Assembly: GCA_903896545.1 (NCBI GenBank)
Contig: CAITYF010000064.1
Coordinates: 1-63,565 of the forward strand
Direction: 5' to 3'
Origin: an uncultured Myxococcales bacterium
Lineage (GTDB): Bacteria > Myxococcota_A > UBA9042
Length of the DNA: 63,565 nt
Shown here: positions 27,046-35,914 of the stretch, piece after piece
How the letters are laid out: the number at the start of each line of letters is the position of its first letter
Position numbering within the stretch: position 1 is the stretch's first letter
The notes under the pieces: model-generated
The model's input: the letters and a program-made list of their open reading frames with translations, nothing else
Databases searched by the model: none
Told to the model about the DNA's origin: nothing
Translations under genes and position numbers: made by a program

Positions 27046-28148
27046 CCGAACTGGACAGCCTGGACGAGCTTGGCGCAGAAAAACGTCGGCCTCATGCCAA
27101 GGCGAACCTCTTTTTTGCCGTTCTGAACACGATGACCGACGGCGTCATGGTCGTGGACGATCGCCTCCGCGTCGTCGTGACCAACCGCGCGCTGCGTGAA
27201 CTGCTGATCCTGCCGCCCGCGTCGGAAGGTCAGGCGCTCTCCCGCGTACTGCCTGATGCCCGGCTCCGCGATGCGTTTCAGAAGGCGTTGGACGGCGATC
27301 CGGCGCGCAACATCGAACTGGAACACCGCGGGCTACAGCGCCGCACTTTTGACGTGCTCGTGACGCACCTGCCGGATCACGAAGTGTGGGGACATCGCGC
27401 GCTGGCGGTGTTCCGCGACGTGACGGAGCGCCGCGCGCTGGAGCAGGTGCTGCGCGACTTCATCGCCAACGCGAGCCACGAGCTGCGCACGCCCGTGACG
27501 GCGATCCTTGGCTACGCGGAGACGCTGGTGGATCTCCCGCCCAAGGACATCAAGTCGCTCAAGAAGTTCACCGATCCGCTGTTCCGCCACGCGCTGCGTC
27601 TAACGACGTTGGTGAATCGGCTGCTGGACTTGTCGCGCCTCGACGCGCGGACGTGGCAGCTGGACCTCCAGCCGGTGGAAGTCGGTCCGCTGGTGCAAAC
27701 GGTGTTGGAAGGTCTGCGTGAGGCGTCCGTCGACGCGGGCTTGTCAGTCAGCGTTCACGTTCCGGCGAAGCTGCCCAAGGTGCTCGCGGATTCGGGCGCG
27801 CTGGATATCGTGCTGGGCAATCTGGTGCAGAACGCCATCAAGTACACGCCACCGGGTGGAGGTCGCATCGAGGTGCGCGCGCGGGAAGTGGAAGCGCAGG
27901 GGCCGTTCCCCGTGAGCGTGGCGATCGCGGTGATCGACAGCGGCATCGGCATCAACGCAGACGACCAAGCGCGCGTGTTTGAGCGCTTCTACCGCGTCGA
28001 TCCGGGTCGCAGTCGCCGGATGGGCGGTGTTGGCTTGGGCTTGTCGCTTGTGCGAGAACTGGTTCAGGCGATGGACGGACGCATCGAACTGAGCAGCCAG
28101 ATCGGCCAAGGCTCGCGGTTCACGGTGCTTTTGCCGGCTGTGAAGTAA
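27042..28148 (+). CDS. phoR: Soluble PhoR-like sensor histidine kinase
   Basis: Histidine kinase of 368 residues, started at GTG 27042, which overlaps the phoB stop by four bases (GTGA). A PAS-like sensor (about 25-125) is followed by HisKA with the phospho-acceptor His146 in NASHELRTPV, and an ATPase domain with N box LVQNAIKYTPPGG, G1 box VIDSGIGI and GVGLGLSLV. Unlike E. coli PhoR there is no membrane segment at the N-terminus, so signal input may come through the PAS domain or protein partners. PhoU, the usual partner, is missing from the window. Confidence 0.85.
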   Translation: MTELDSLDELGAEKRRPHAKANLFFAVLNTMTDGVMVVDDRLRVVVTNRALRELLILPPASEGQALSRVLPDARLRDAFQKALDGDPARNIELEHRGLQRRTFDVLVTHLPDHEVWGHRALAVFRDVTERRALEQVLRDFIANASHELRTPVTAILGYAETLVDLPPKDIKSLKKFTDPLFRHALRLTTLVNRLLDLSRLDARTWQLDLQPVEVGPLVQTVLEGLREASVDAGLSVSVHVPAKLPKVLADSGALDIVLGNLVQNAIKYTPPGGGRIEVRAREVEAQGPFPVSVAIAVIDSGIGINADDQARVFERFYRVDPGRSRRMGGVGLGLSLVRELVQAMDGRIELSSQIGQGSRFTVLLPAVK

Positions 28149-28202
28149 CAAGTCGCTTCGAACCAACGGTCAAGAACCCGCAACGAGCCGCTGCGCTGGA
28201 TC

Positions 28203-28718
28203 TCAGTTCACGTCAGCGAAGCGCGCCTTACGGTATTCCGGCGACACGCGGACGCCATTGATGATCGTCGCGATGGCCACGTCGCGCTTGTCAAACAGCG
28301 CATCGAGCGGATCCAGAATGGCGTTGCCTTCCTCATCCGTAATCTTCTCAATCGCTTCAACGTCTTCGTTGATCGCCTTCACGGCTTTCTGCAGTTCCTG
28401 GTAGAGCTTGTACTCAGCCTCGTCCCAGTTGTAGATGACCAGCTGCGCGAGCAAGCCGTTGCCGATCTCAAAAATCTCTTTCTTCAGCACGCGTTCCAGG
28501 TGCGCGGCATCGATCTTCTGCGGGCGATAACCCTTGAAGTGGCGGTAGAAAACCGCGCGATCGAGGCGCTCCAACTCGGCCAGAAAGGTCCGCAGCGGCA
28601 GGCGGCGCGTCATGCGGGCAAAGAGCTTCGGCGACAGTTCTTTCAGGGCGTCAATCGCGTCCTTGTCGTCGTTGCGCTCGTTGGTGGTCTCTGGATTGGG
28701 CTGCTGATTCTCGCTCAT
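28203..28718 (-). CDS. Hypothetical acidic, helical protein
   Basis: A 171-residue protein, unrecognised. ATG 28718 has GGAGAG just upstream; a TTG at 28733 would add five residues. The N-terminus is Asn/Glu-rich and charged; the rest is amphipathic helix with Tyr/Lys/Glu, for example RAVFYRHFKGYRP. No signal or membrane segment is visible. It converges with phoR, 54 bases away. PhoU was considered and rejected because the repeated PhoU helix motifs are absent. Confidence 0.7.
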   Translation of the reverse strand: MSENQQPNPETTNERNDDKDAIDALKELSPKLFARMTRRLPLRTFLAELERLDRAVFYRHFKGYRPQKIDAAHLERVLKKEIFEIGNGLLAQLVIYNWDEAEYKLYQELQKAVKAINEDVEAIEKITDEEGNAILDPLDALFDKRDVAIATIINGVRVSPEYRKARFADVN

Positions 28719-28862
28719 TGTCTCTCCGGTCAAACCCTCGTGGGGCGCGCGAGTTTAGGTTCGCCCGAGGGGCTTGGCAAGTCAGTCCTGCAGGTTCAAT
28801 ACTGAGCGCCTGTGAAATCTCGTTTTCGCAGCCTCTCCCCAACCGCTGTGCGGAGGTCTCTG

Positions 28863-29750
28863 GTGCGTCAAACGCTGTTCCTGGCTCTCGTGTTGCTTAC
28901 CCTGGGGTGTCGGCCCAAGCTGGACGACGAGTCCGCGGTGCTGAAAGTGCCGTCCTCGTTGCCCGTGTTTGTGCAGGAGCCGGCGGTGCCGAGCTACGCG
29001 GCGCGCGCTACCGAACTCGCGAACGAGGCAACAGTTTCGCTGGCGCGGCACGACGTGGCCAAGGCGATTCCGCTGCTCACCGAGGCGCTGACGGTCGATG
29101 GCTCGCACGAGAAAGCGCGTTGGTTGTTGGCGCAGACGTTTCTGGAAGGCGGTCGCGGATCGGTGGCGCTGAAGCTGATCGCGCCGCTGGCCGAGCACCA
29201 AAAAGACTGCGGCTGGTGCATCGAGTTTCTGCAGAAGGTCAAGACGGACAAGGCGTTCACGCGACTCGCCGCGTCGTCAGAAGGCCACACGCTACTTGCC
29301 GACGTCTCCGAAGCGCCGCTCCCGTACGCGCAGTGGGCCAAGTCGCTCGCGGTGGCGATCCAGGGCGGAAAGTTCGATGAAATCGCCAAGTACGCCCACA
29401 TCGCCTTGCCGTTTGATCTCGTTCGTTCGTGTCCTGAGTGCCAGGAAGAGGCGAAGCGGCAGCCGCAGCACAGGTTGCTGACCGGCCAGGCGATGCTGGT
29501 GAAAGCTGCGTCGCGCTTTGACACGGTGCGGCCGGAAAGCGCGGGAATTCCCTTGACGGTTCAAGGAGAACCCCAGTGTCAGGATCGCTGCTGCACGTGG
29601 CCGACCCCGAAGGTTGTGCCAGCGGCGAGCGCGGCTCTGGCGCGCCTGTGCCTGCGACCGACGTCTCCGCTGCAGCCGACGCTCTCGGAGATCTCGCTCG
29701 TGTTCGGCACGTCGGTCCCGCGCACGCAGCCCGCCGAGAACATGCGCTAA
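28863..29750 (+). CDS. Lipoprotein with TPR-like helices
   Basis: Started at GTG 28863, which follows CGGAGG by six bases and gives a compact lipoprotein signal MRQTLFLALVLLTLGC; the longer GTG at 28812 lacks a good ribosome site. The mature part (about 275 residues) begins with a linker then TPR-like helices (HDVAKAIPLLTEALTVD and KARWLLAQTFLEGGRGSVAL) and CGWC, RSCPEC and CQDRCC cysteine pairs further on. A small periplasmic helical-repeat lipoprotein is the best description. It converges with mog, six bases apart. Confidence 0.7.
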   Translation: MRQTLFLALVLLTLGCRPKLDDESAVLKVPSSLPVFVQEPAVPSYAARATELANEATVSLARHDVAKAIPLLTEALTVDGSHEKARWLLAQTFLEGGRGSVALKLIAPLAEHQKDCGWCIEFLQKVKTDKAFTRLAASSEGHTLLADVSEAPLPYAQWAKSLAVAIQGGKFDEIAKYAHIALPFDLVRSCPECQEEAKRQPQHRLLTGQAMLVKAASRFDTVRPESAGIPLTVQGEPQCQDRCCTWPTPKVVPAASAALARLCLRPTSPLQPTLSEISLVFGTSVPRTQPAENMR

Positions 29751-29756
29751 ACTCGA

Positions 29757-30284
29757 CTACTTGGGTCGAAACGCCAGCACGCGCTCGGGTCGCGTCGTCA
29801 GAAACGGCCCGCCGATCAGGTCGATGCAATACGGCACCGCTGGCATCACGGCGTCCAAACATTGCGCGATCGCTTTGGGCTTGCCCGGTAGGTTAATCAG
29901 CAGCGACTGTCCGCGCACGCCCGCGGTTTGCCGACTCAGAATGGCCGTCGGAACGTACTGCAGCGACACCGCGCGCATCTGTTCGCCAAAGCCGAGAAGT
30001 TCCTTTTCCACGACCGCCAGCGTCGCTTCCGGGGTCACGTCGCGCAGCGCAGGGCCAGTCCCACCGGTCGTGACGACCAAACAACAGCGCTCGACGTCGC
30101 ACAGTTCGCGCAACGCTGCCTCGATCGTCGGCTGATCATCGGCGATGAGCCGCCGCACCGGTTCAAACGGGCTGGTCAGTACATCTTGAAAATACTGCAC
30201 GATGGCCGGTCCGCCGAGGTCTTCATACACGCCCTGACTGGCGCGATCGGAGACGGTGACGATGCCGATGCGAATTTCACTCAT
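29757..30284 (-). CDS. mog: Molybdopterin adenylyltransferase (Mog/MoaB type)
   Basis: Enzyme of molybdenum cofactor synthesis that adenylates molybdopterin before metal insertion. From ATG 30284 it has 175 residues, normal length. The MoCF-biosynthesis fold shows as IGIVTVSDRASQG (5-17), then the signature TTGGTGPALRDVTPEAT (residues about 70-86, binding the pterin phosphate), and INLPGKPKA. The start overlaps the stop of the upstream lipoprotein gene (ATGA), so translation is coupled even though functions look unrelated. The usual moa/moe partners are not in the window. Confidence 0.85.
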   Translation of the reverse strand: MSEIRIGIVTVSDRASQGVYEDLGGPAIVQYFQDVLTSPFEPVRRLIADDQPTIEAALRELCDVERCCLVVTTGGTGPALRDVTPEATLAVVEKELLGFGEQMRAVSLQYVPTAILSRQTAGVRGQSLLINLPGKPKAIAQCLDAVMPAVPYCIDLIGGPFLTTRPERVLAFRPK

Positions 30285-30886
30285 TTTTTGTACACGCACT
30301 GGTTGTTGACGCAGCCCGGATTGGGCGCCATGCACTTCGGCGAGGCGTAGCCGCATTGGGCCGCGTAGTTGGTCGCGGCGCAATACTTGTCGTCCAAGAG
30401 CTTGAGCGCCTTCGCAAAATCATCGACGGCAGCGACGTTCAGTCCGATCCCGCACGTGCCTTGGCATGCCGTAGACGTCGGGACGTTCGTGCAGTCCGCG
30501 TCGTGCTGGCAGTCCGTGTGCGCGGTCGCGAGTGCGTCAATCGCCGCTTGCAGGTCTGCCATCGTGGCCGCGCAATCGAGGGCATCGCCCGCTGCATCTG
30601 CCACGCCGTCTGCTGCAGTCTCTTGCGCCGCGTCTGTTCCCGGTGCCGTCGCATCGGCGTCCGCTGGCGATTCGCCGGTATCTGGCCACACGTCGTCGTT
30701 ACCGCATGCATCGCCGCCACAGCCATCCGACGGAACGTCGACCACGGTCTCGCCCACATCGCTCGACGCATCCGAACCGCCGTCCGCGCCCGACGCGTCC
30801 TCAACGGTTCCCGCTGCTGCGGTCGATTGTCCGCACGCGGTGAGAACCAAAAGCAGCGCAGCGGCAACCCATGAACAGTTTCGCAT
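30281..30886 (-). CDS. Cysteine-rich lipoprotein with acidic tether
   Basis: A 201-residue lipoprotein with lipobox LTAC (MRNCSWVAAALLLVLTACGQ) and a long Asp/Ala/Gly-rich tether to about residue 100. The folded end holds ten cysteines in close pairs, such as CAATMADLQ, HTDCQHDADC, STACQGTCGIG and PGCVNNQCVYKK, which suggests a compact disulphide-bonded module. It overlaps mog by four bases. Role unknown. The divergent spacer to 31185 (298 bases) contains one small doubtful frame at 30957. Confidence 0.75.
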   Translation of the reverse strand: MRNCSWVAAALLLVLTACGQSTAAAGTVEDASGADGGSDASSDVGETVVDVPSDGCGGDACGNDDVWPDTGESPADADATAPGTDAAQETAADGVADAAGDALDCAATMADLQAAIDALATAHTDCQHDADCTNVPTSTACQGTCGIGLNVAAVDDFAKALKLLDDKYCAATNYAAQCGYASPKCMAPNPGCVNNQCVYKK

Positions 30887-30956
30887 TGCAATCTCCGGCG
30901 CGGTCGCAGCTTGCGCGTCCGCGCGCCCAGTCTAGCCATTTGCACAGGAGCCTGCC

Positions 30957-31151
30957 ATGACAACGTGCCACCCTTCAGTCGCAACACCGCTTCGGACTGC
31001 ACCCATCGACGTGGAGGCGACGCTCCGCCAGCATGCGTCGTCCTTGCCAGCCGCCGGTGCCTGTCGGCATTGGTATTCGTTTCAGTGGCTTGCCGCCGCC
31101 GCGAGCGTTACCGACCTTCACACGCTATCACTTGCTGGGCGTCGGCGATAA
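30957..31151 (+). CDS. Small open frame, doubtful
   Basis: A 64-residue frame with AGGAG six bases before ATG 30957. The product (MTTCHPSVATPLRTAPIDVE and onward) has no recognisable motif, signal or membrane segment, and lies in the divergent spacer between two lipoprotein genes. Only the good ribosome site argues for it. Confidence 0.2.
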   Translation: MTTCHPSVATPLRTAPIDVEATLRQHASSLPAAGACRHWYSFQWLAAAASVTDLHTLSLAGRRR

Positions 31152-31184
31152 GTCTACCCTATTGGCCGGTCTTGTGAGGTTCCC

Positions 31185-32474
31185 ATGCCGCGAATTCGTC
31201 TCGTCCACGTCCTTGGCTATCTGGTTGCGCTCCTCGTTGCTGCTTGCGGCGATGGCTCCGTCACCGATTCGTCCGCATCCGCGGGTGTTGACTCCGGTCC
31301 CGCCGATGGTCTTGGGTTGACCAACGACGTTCCGGCGGCCAACGTCTGCGACCCCGGCGCGACTGGCTGCAGCGGCACGGACCGTTACGTCTGCAACGCT
31401 GCGGGCACCGCATTTGAGCCCAAACCGTGCGACAAGGGGCTCTTCTGCAACAACGGCGACTGCGTGCAATGCGTGTCCGACAAGGACTGCGGCGAAAACG
31501 AGGTCTGCAACGTCGAAGGCATCTGCAAGACCAGCCGGCTCACGCTAACGACCGAGTCGCTGCTGGGCGGCCTCGTCGGCGCACCCTACAAAGTTGACCT
31601 GACCGCGACCGGGGGCAAGCCGCCGTACATCTGGACGGTCATCAAGGGCGCGCTCGCTGCGGGACTGACGCTCGACAGCGCCACGGGGCAGATCGCGGGC
31701 ACGCCGACTGCGGGGATCGACGCGAAGGTGACGATCGAGGTCAAAGATCAGACCGCCGAGACCGACAGCAAGGAATTCGCCCTCAAAATTCAGGACACGG
31801 GCCTCGTCATCACGACCGCCTCGCCGCTCAAGAACGGCACGGACGGTCAAGCCTACACCGTGACTTTCGCGGCTCAAGGCGGCACACCGCCGTACTTCTG
31901 GGGCCTTGGCGGCGGCTCGTTGCCCCCCGGCTTGACCCTCGGCTCGGACGGCGTCCTGGCCGGCACGATCAATGGCGACGGTGCCTTTAGCTTTGACATC
32001 AAAGTCTTTGACAACGGCGCGACGACCTTGAAGGCGATGAAGCACTTTGATCTGAACGTCGCACTCGCGCCCCTGGACATTGTCGGCACGCAGCAGGTCG
32101 ATCTGTTCATCGCCAAGCTGATCGTGCTGCCGCTTATCGTCGTGGCGTCGGGGCTGCCGGTGCCGTACAGCGCGCAGTTGGAAGCCACCGGTGGCAAGAA
32201 GCCGTATCACTGGAAAGAAGTGCCGATGCCGGGCTTTGTGAAGTCCTTCATCAAGAATTCGGGCATTCCCGCGGGCCTGACGCTGCAGGATAACGGCACG
32301 TTCTCGGGCGCAGTGACCGATCCCAGCTTGGTCGTGACCGTGGACCTGAGCCTTCTGAAGCTGCCGGCCGTCAGCGGCTTCTTTTTCTCGGCGCAAGTGA
32401 CAGACAGTCAGACGCCGCCGCAGACCAAGACCGGGCTTTTTGTCATGCCGACGGTGCCGATTGGCGGTCCCTGA
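31185..32474 (+). CDS. Lipoprotein with putative Ig (He_PIG) domains
   Basis: A 429-residue lipoprotein (GAGG six bases before ATG 31185; lipobox VAAC). A short acidic tether is followed by a cysteine-rich module (CDPGATGC, CDKGLFCNNGDC, CSDKDCG-type pairs, about 45-110) and then two to three putative Ig domains of the He_PIG kind, seen as GGKPPYIWTV followed by GLTLDSATGQIAGTPT (about 135-170) and again as GGTPPYFWGLGGGSLPPGL (about 230-250). These are typical of secreted and surface binding proteins in Myxococcota and Chloroflexota. No enzymatic motif. The next gene starts after 74 bases. Confidence 0.75.
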   Translation: MPRIRLVHVLGYLVALLVAACGDGSVTDSSASAGVDSGPADGLGLTNDVPAANVCDPGATGCSGTDRYVCNAAGTAFEPKPCDKGLFCNNGDCVQCVSDKDCGENEVCNVEGICKTSRLTLTTESLLGGLVGAPYKVDLTATGGKPPYIWTVIKGALAAGLTLDSATGQIAGTPTAGIDAKVTIEVKDQTAETDSKEFALKIQDTGLVITTASPLKNGTDGQAYTVTFAAQGGTPPYFWGLGGGSLPPGLTLGSDGVLAGTINGDGAFSFDIKVFDNGATTLKAMKHFDLNVALAPLDIVGTQQVDLFIAKLIVLPLIVVASGLPVPYSAQLEATGGKKPYHWKEVPMPGFVKSFIKNSGIPAGLTLQDNGTFSGAVTDPSLVVTVDLSLLKLPAVSGFFFSAQVTDSQTPPQTKTGLFVMPTVPIGGP

Positions 32475-32548
32475 TCAGGTTTACGGTTCTGTCAAATTTT
32501 TTGGCGATTTGTGAACTAGACAAACGTCAAGTGCTGATTTGAGGCGCA
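32475..32548. promoter_or_regulatory. AT-rich spacer with a single CTGTCAA
   Basis: This short gap is clearly richer in A/T than its surroundings. It holds CTGTCAA followed by ATTTTTTGG and a palindromic CCTGATCAGG at the start. It could be a promoter for the next gene. The CTGTCAA resembles one Pho half-site, but no second unit follows at 11 bases, so this is not called a Pho box. Confidence 0.3.
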
Positions 32549-35500
32549 ATGCGGTTTCATTTTCTCAGAATTGCCGTCTTGGCGATTTCTCTAGCCGCGT
32601 GCGGCAGTGCTGCCTCGTCGTCCGGCGCGGACCCGTCCGTGGATGTCGCCGCGGATGTCGGCGCCGTCGATGACGCACAGGCCGACGCGGGAACCGACGC
32701 GGTTGTACCCGCTGACGTGGACGCGCAAGGGACCGACGTCGCTGCAGCCGAACTGCCGCCCGACGTGGCGCCCGATGACGCCGACGCACAGGTCGACACA
32801 GACGCGCTGGACGCGACAGAAGAAGTGGCTGCGACCGATGATGCCGCCGACGCGCAGGATGTCGATGATGCCGCGGATGGCGAGGATGCACCGCTTGTCG
32901 ATGCGCTCGCGGACGCGACCGACGACGTTGCGGTGGATGCGACCGACGATGCAACCGCGCCGGACGCAGTGGCTGACGCGGACGCGGCGGTGCTCGAAGT
33001 CGATGCCGGGCCAGCGCCATTGGGCTTGAATGCGGCGGTCACGCTCACAGCACCGCAGGACGGAGCGGTCGTGAACGTCGGGGATGCGCTCACCGTTGCG
33101 TATACCGTCGATTCTCCGCCGTCAGGTGGCGCGTGGATCGTGACCGCAACCTTGGGCGCCGACGCGACGGCGACGGAGTCCCTGGACGCGCTGCCGGCGC
33201 AGGACGCGCTCCAGGTGACGGTGAAGCAAGCGGGCCAGCAGACGCTGACGCTGCGGATTTGGCAAGACGGCGTGCTGGTGGCCGAAAAGACCGTGACGAT
33301 TCTGGGCAATCTGCCGCCGGGAGGCACGCCGGTACTGGCGGTTTCTCCGTCCCCCGCGACGGTCCAGACGGACCTGCAGGCGAGCGTTGCGCAGCCATCG
33401 GTGGACCCCGAAGGCGCCGCGTTGAACTGGACCTGGCAGTGGCTCAAAGACGGGCAGCCAACGACGTTTACGGGCCAAAACGTACCGTCGCAGTGGCTGA
33501 AGAAGGGGCAAACGTGGACGGTGAAGGCCGTTGCGTCCGATGGCTACGCCGCGGGGCCGGTGGGAACGTTGGAGGTTGCGATCGTGAACAGTCCGCCGAC
33601 TGCGGTTGTGCTGGCTGATGCGCCGCCGAACGTGGGGCTGACCGACGCGGTGACGGCAACGATCATCACGGAAAGTACAGACGCCGACGGAGATCCGCTG
33701 GTCATGACGTTCGCGTGGACGGTGGGCGGACAGCTGGTTGGCTCGACGCCGTCGCTCAACGTGCCCACAGTGTTGCTGAACGGCCAGCACCTGACGCCGG
33801 GAGACCTGCATTTGACGGTGACCGTCGTTGACAGCGATGGCGCCAAAGCGTTGACCGAACAGGCGTTTACGATCGTCGCTACACCGGTCTGCGGCACGAC
33901 GTGGTGGACTTGTGATCCAAATGCGAGCTGCACGGACGACGGCACGCTGACGCCGCCTTGCACCTGCGCGTCGGGATACCTGGGCGACGGCAAGACGTGC
34001 AAAGACGTGGACGAGTGCGTCGGCAACCCGTGCAACTTGAACGCCAAGTGCGTCAACACGCCCGGCAGCTTCACGTGCACCTGCGCCAGCGGCTTTGTCG
34101 GCAACGGCTTTGCGTGCACGGATATCGACGAGTGCGCGGACGGCACCGCGAACTGCAGCGCGTTTGCCACCTGCGCGAATAAGCCCGGCAGCTTCGGCTG
34201 CACGTGCGTCGCAGGCTACGCCGGCACGGGCATCGTCTGCACGGACGTCGACGAGTGCGCGCTAAACACCGACAATTGCGACGCGAACGCGACTTGCGTC
34301 AATACACCCAGCTCGTTCCAGTGCACGTGCAACGCGGGCTGGTCGGGCGACGGCACGAGCTGCGCGGACGTCGATGAGTGCGCGGATCCCAACTTGAACG
34401 TGTGCGACAAGCACGCGGCGTGCATCAACTCGTCCGGCGGCTACGACTGTCAGTGCCAAAGCGGCTGGACCGGCTCCGGCCTGGCGTGCGCCGACGTCAA
34501 CGAATGCACGGACGGAACGGCCCAGTGCGACTTCCACGCGACGTGTAAGAACGGCCTCGGTAGCTTCAGTTGCATCTGCGACAGCGGCTACGAGGGCACG
34601 GGCCAGGTCTGCACCGACGCGAACGAGTGTCAAAATGGCACCGCCGTTTGCGATGCGAACGCCACGTGCGGCAACACCACCGGCAGCTACATCTGCGCGT
34701 GCAACGCGGGCTACATCGGCGACGGCAAGACGTGCACGGCGCTTTGCGACTTGTACTGCAATGCAATCACAAGCAACTGCACCGGCGCGAACCAGCAGTA
34801 CGCGGACCTGGCGAGCTGCGAACAAACGTGCAAGACCGGCGCCAAATGGCCAGCGGGGCAGGTGGGCGACACCAGCGGTGACTCGCTGGCTTGCCGCTAC
34901 ACGCAGGCCAATTCGGCGGCGCTCGCTCCGGCGACGTTCTGCACCGCGGCGGGACCGGCGGGAGGCAACATCTGCGGCACGTGGTGCGACGGGTACTGCG
35001 ACCTGATGCTCAACAGCTGCGTCGGCGCTTACGCAACCGTCGGTGATTGCCACACTGCCTGCGGGGCGTTCCCCACCAGCGGCGTGTTGGGCAACACCGT
35101 CGGCGACACGCTCCAGTGCCGCCTCACGTACGCGGAACAAGTCGTCAGCAGCGTGACGCCTGCCAACACGTGCGCGTACGCGGGCGCCATCAGCAGCCAC
35201 TGCACCAACGCGGTCGACCTCGGCGGCTGGAAGTTGGAACAGGCGAACAGCACGCAGTCTTATACCATCCCCGCGGGTACGACAGTCGCGAACGGCGGGT
35301 ACCTCATCATCTCGCGCGCTTCGACCAAGGCCGAATTTGAGACCTTTTGGGGCGTCACCCTTGGAGCGAACGTGACGTTCTTGCAGTCGGCGCCACTTGC
35401 CCAAGGCACCACGATTGCCTGCCCGCAGATCAACGGCTTGGAGACGTTTACACTGCGCCGTGCCGATACGACGATCGCCGATGGCCCCACCGCCGCGATG

Positions 35501-35728
35501 CAGCTCAACGGCGCTTTCATCTGGAAGCGCAGTGACTTGACGTTCGCGTCCGGCAACACGATGGGTTGGACCTCCGCGGACGCGAACGTCAAGACGAACG
35601 CGACGCTCGGTGGCGGTCAAACGTCGGGGCAGTTTGCGGGGCCTTACATCAGCGAATTCGGCGACGCGTTGGGCTCTGGCAACTTCATCTACGAGTACGT
35701 GGAAGTCTACGTCGATCCGGGGCCGTGA
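32549..35728 (+). CDS. Surface lipoprotein: Ig-like, seven EGF repeats, cysteine-rich pair, lamin-tail domain
   Basis: A 1059-residue lipoprotein (lipobox SLAAC). Order: an Asp/Ala/Val-rich tether of about 120 residues; two to three Ig/PKD-like beta domains (about 155-445); seven EGF-like repeats (about 450-730), six of them calcium-binding type with DVDEC or DINEC-like starts and CxxNxxGSFxCxC ends; a duplicated cysteine-rich domain (about 735-885, shared GDT and CR pattern); and a lamin-tail (LTD) domain near the C-terminus (about 890-1050). No catalytic motif is seen. It is probably a long extracellular adhesive or structural protein. EGF repeats are rare in bacteria but known in Myxococcota. 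GAGG precedes the ATG. Confidence 0.85.
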   Translation: MRFHFLRIAVLAISLAACGSAASSSGADPSVDVAADVGAVDDAQADAGTDAVVPADVDAQGTDVAAAELPPDVAPDDADAQVDTDALDATEEVAATDDAADAQDVDDAADGEDAPLVDALADATDDVAVDATDDATAPDAVADADAAVLEVDAGPAPLGLNAAVTLTAPQDGAVVNVGDALTVAYTVDSPPSGGAWIVTATLGADATATESLDALPAQDALQVTVKQAGQQTLTLRIWQDGVLVAEKTVTILGNLPPGGTPVLAVSPSPATVQTDLQASVAQPSVDPEGAALNWTWQWLKDGQPTTFTGQNVPSQWLKKGQTWTVKAVASDGYAAGPVGTLEVAIVNSPPTAVVLADAPPNVGLTDAVTATIITESTDADGDPLVMTFAWTVGGQLVGSTPSLNVPTVLLNGQHLTPGDLHLTVTVVDSDGAKALTEQAFTIVATPVCGTTWWTCDPNASCTDDGTLTPPCTCASGYLGDGKTCKDVDECVGNPCNLNAKCVNTPGSFTCTCASGFVGNGFACTDIDECADGTANCSAFATCANKPGSFGCTCVAGYAGTGIVCTDVDECALNTDNCDANATCVNTPSSFQCTCNAGWSGDGTSCADVDECADPNLNVCDKHAACINSSGGYDCQCQSGWTGSGLACADVNECTDGTAQCDFHATCKNGLGSFSCICDSGYEGTGQVCTDANECQNGTAVCDANATCGNTTGSYICACNAGYIGDGKTCTALCDLYCNAITSNCTGANQQYADLASCEQTCKTGAKWPAGQVGDTSGDSLACRYTQANSAALAPATFCTAAGPAGGNICGTWCDGYCDLMLNSCVGAYATVGDCHTACGAFPTSGVLGNTVGDTLQCRLTYAEQVVSSVTPANTCAYAGAISSHCTNAVDLGGWKLEQANSTQSYTIPAGTTVANGGYLIISRASTKAEFETFWGVTLGANVTFLQSAPLAQGTTIACPQINGLETFTLRRADTTIADGPTAAMQLNGAFIWKRSDLTFASGNTMGWTSADANVKTNATLGGGQTSGQFAGPYISEFGDALGSGNFIYEYVEVYVDPGP

Positions 35729-35730
35729 GC

Positions 35731-35843
35731 CCACGCTGCCCCGCTCTCGCAGCTACGCCTCAGCCACGCTGACCCGCTCTCGCGGCTACGCCTCAGCCAC
35801 GCTGACCCGCTCTCGCAGCTACGCCTCAGCCACGCTGACCCGC
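35731..35843. repeat. Tandem repeat, 33-bp unit, 3.4 copies
   Basis: Units at 35731-35763, 35764-35796 and 35797-35829 plus 14 bases of a fourth. Copies differ at one or two positions. It begins three bases after the stop codon of the EGF lipoprotein. Period 33 keeps a reading frame, so it could be a decayed end of that gene, or a simple expansion in the convergent spacer before the FadL-like gene. Confidence 0.9.
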
Positions 35844-35914
35844 GGCACGGGCGAGGCTCCGTCCTCGCCGGCCCTCGCCGTCACCGGCCAATGACTGACA
35901 CCAAAAAAAACGAC

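Noticed and set aside
28203..28718. PhoU
   Set aside because: Near phoR, but the PhoU helix repeats and metal-binding acidic motifs are not seen.
35731..35843. CRISPR array
   Set aside because: Units are directly contiguous with no unique spacers.
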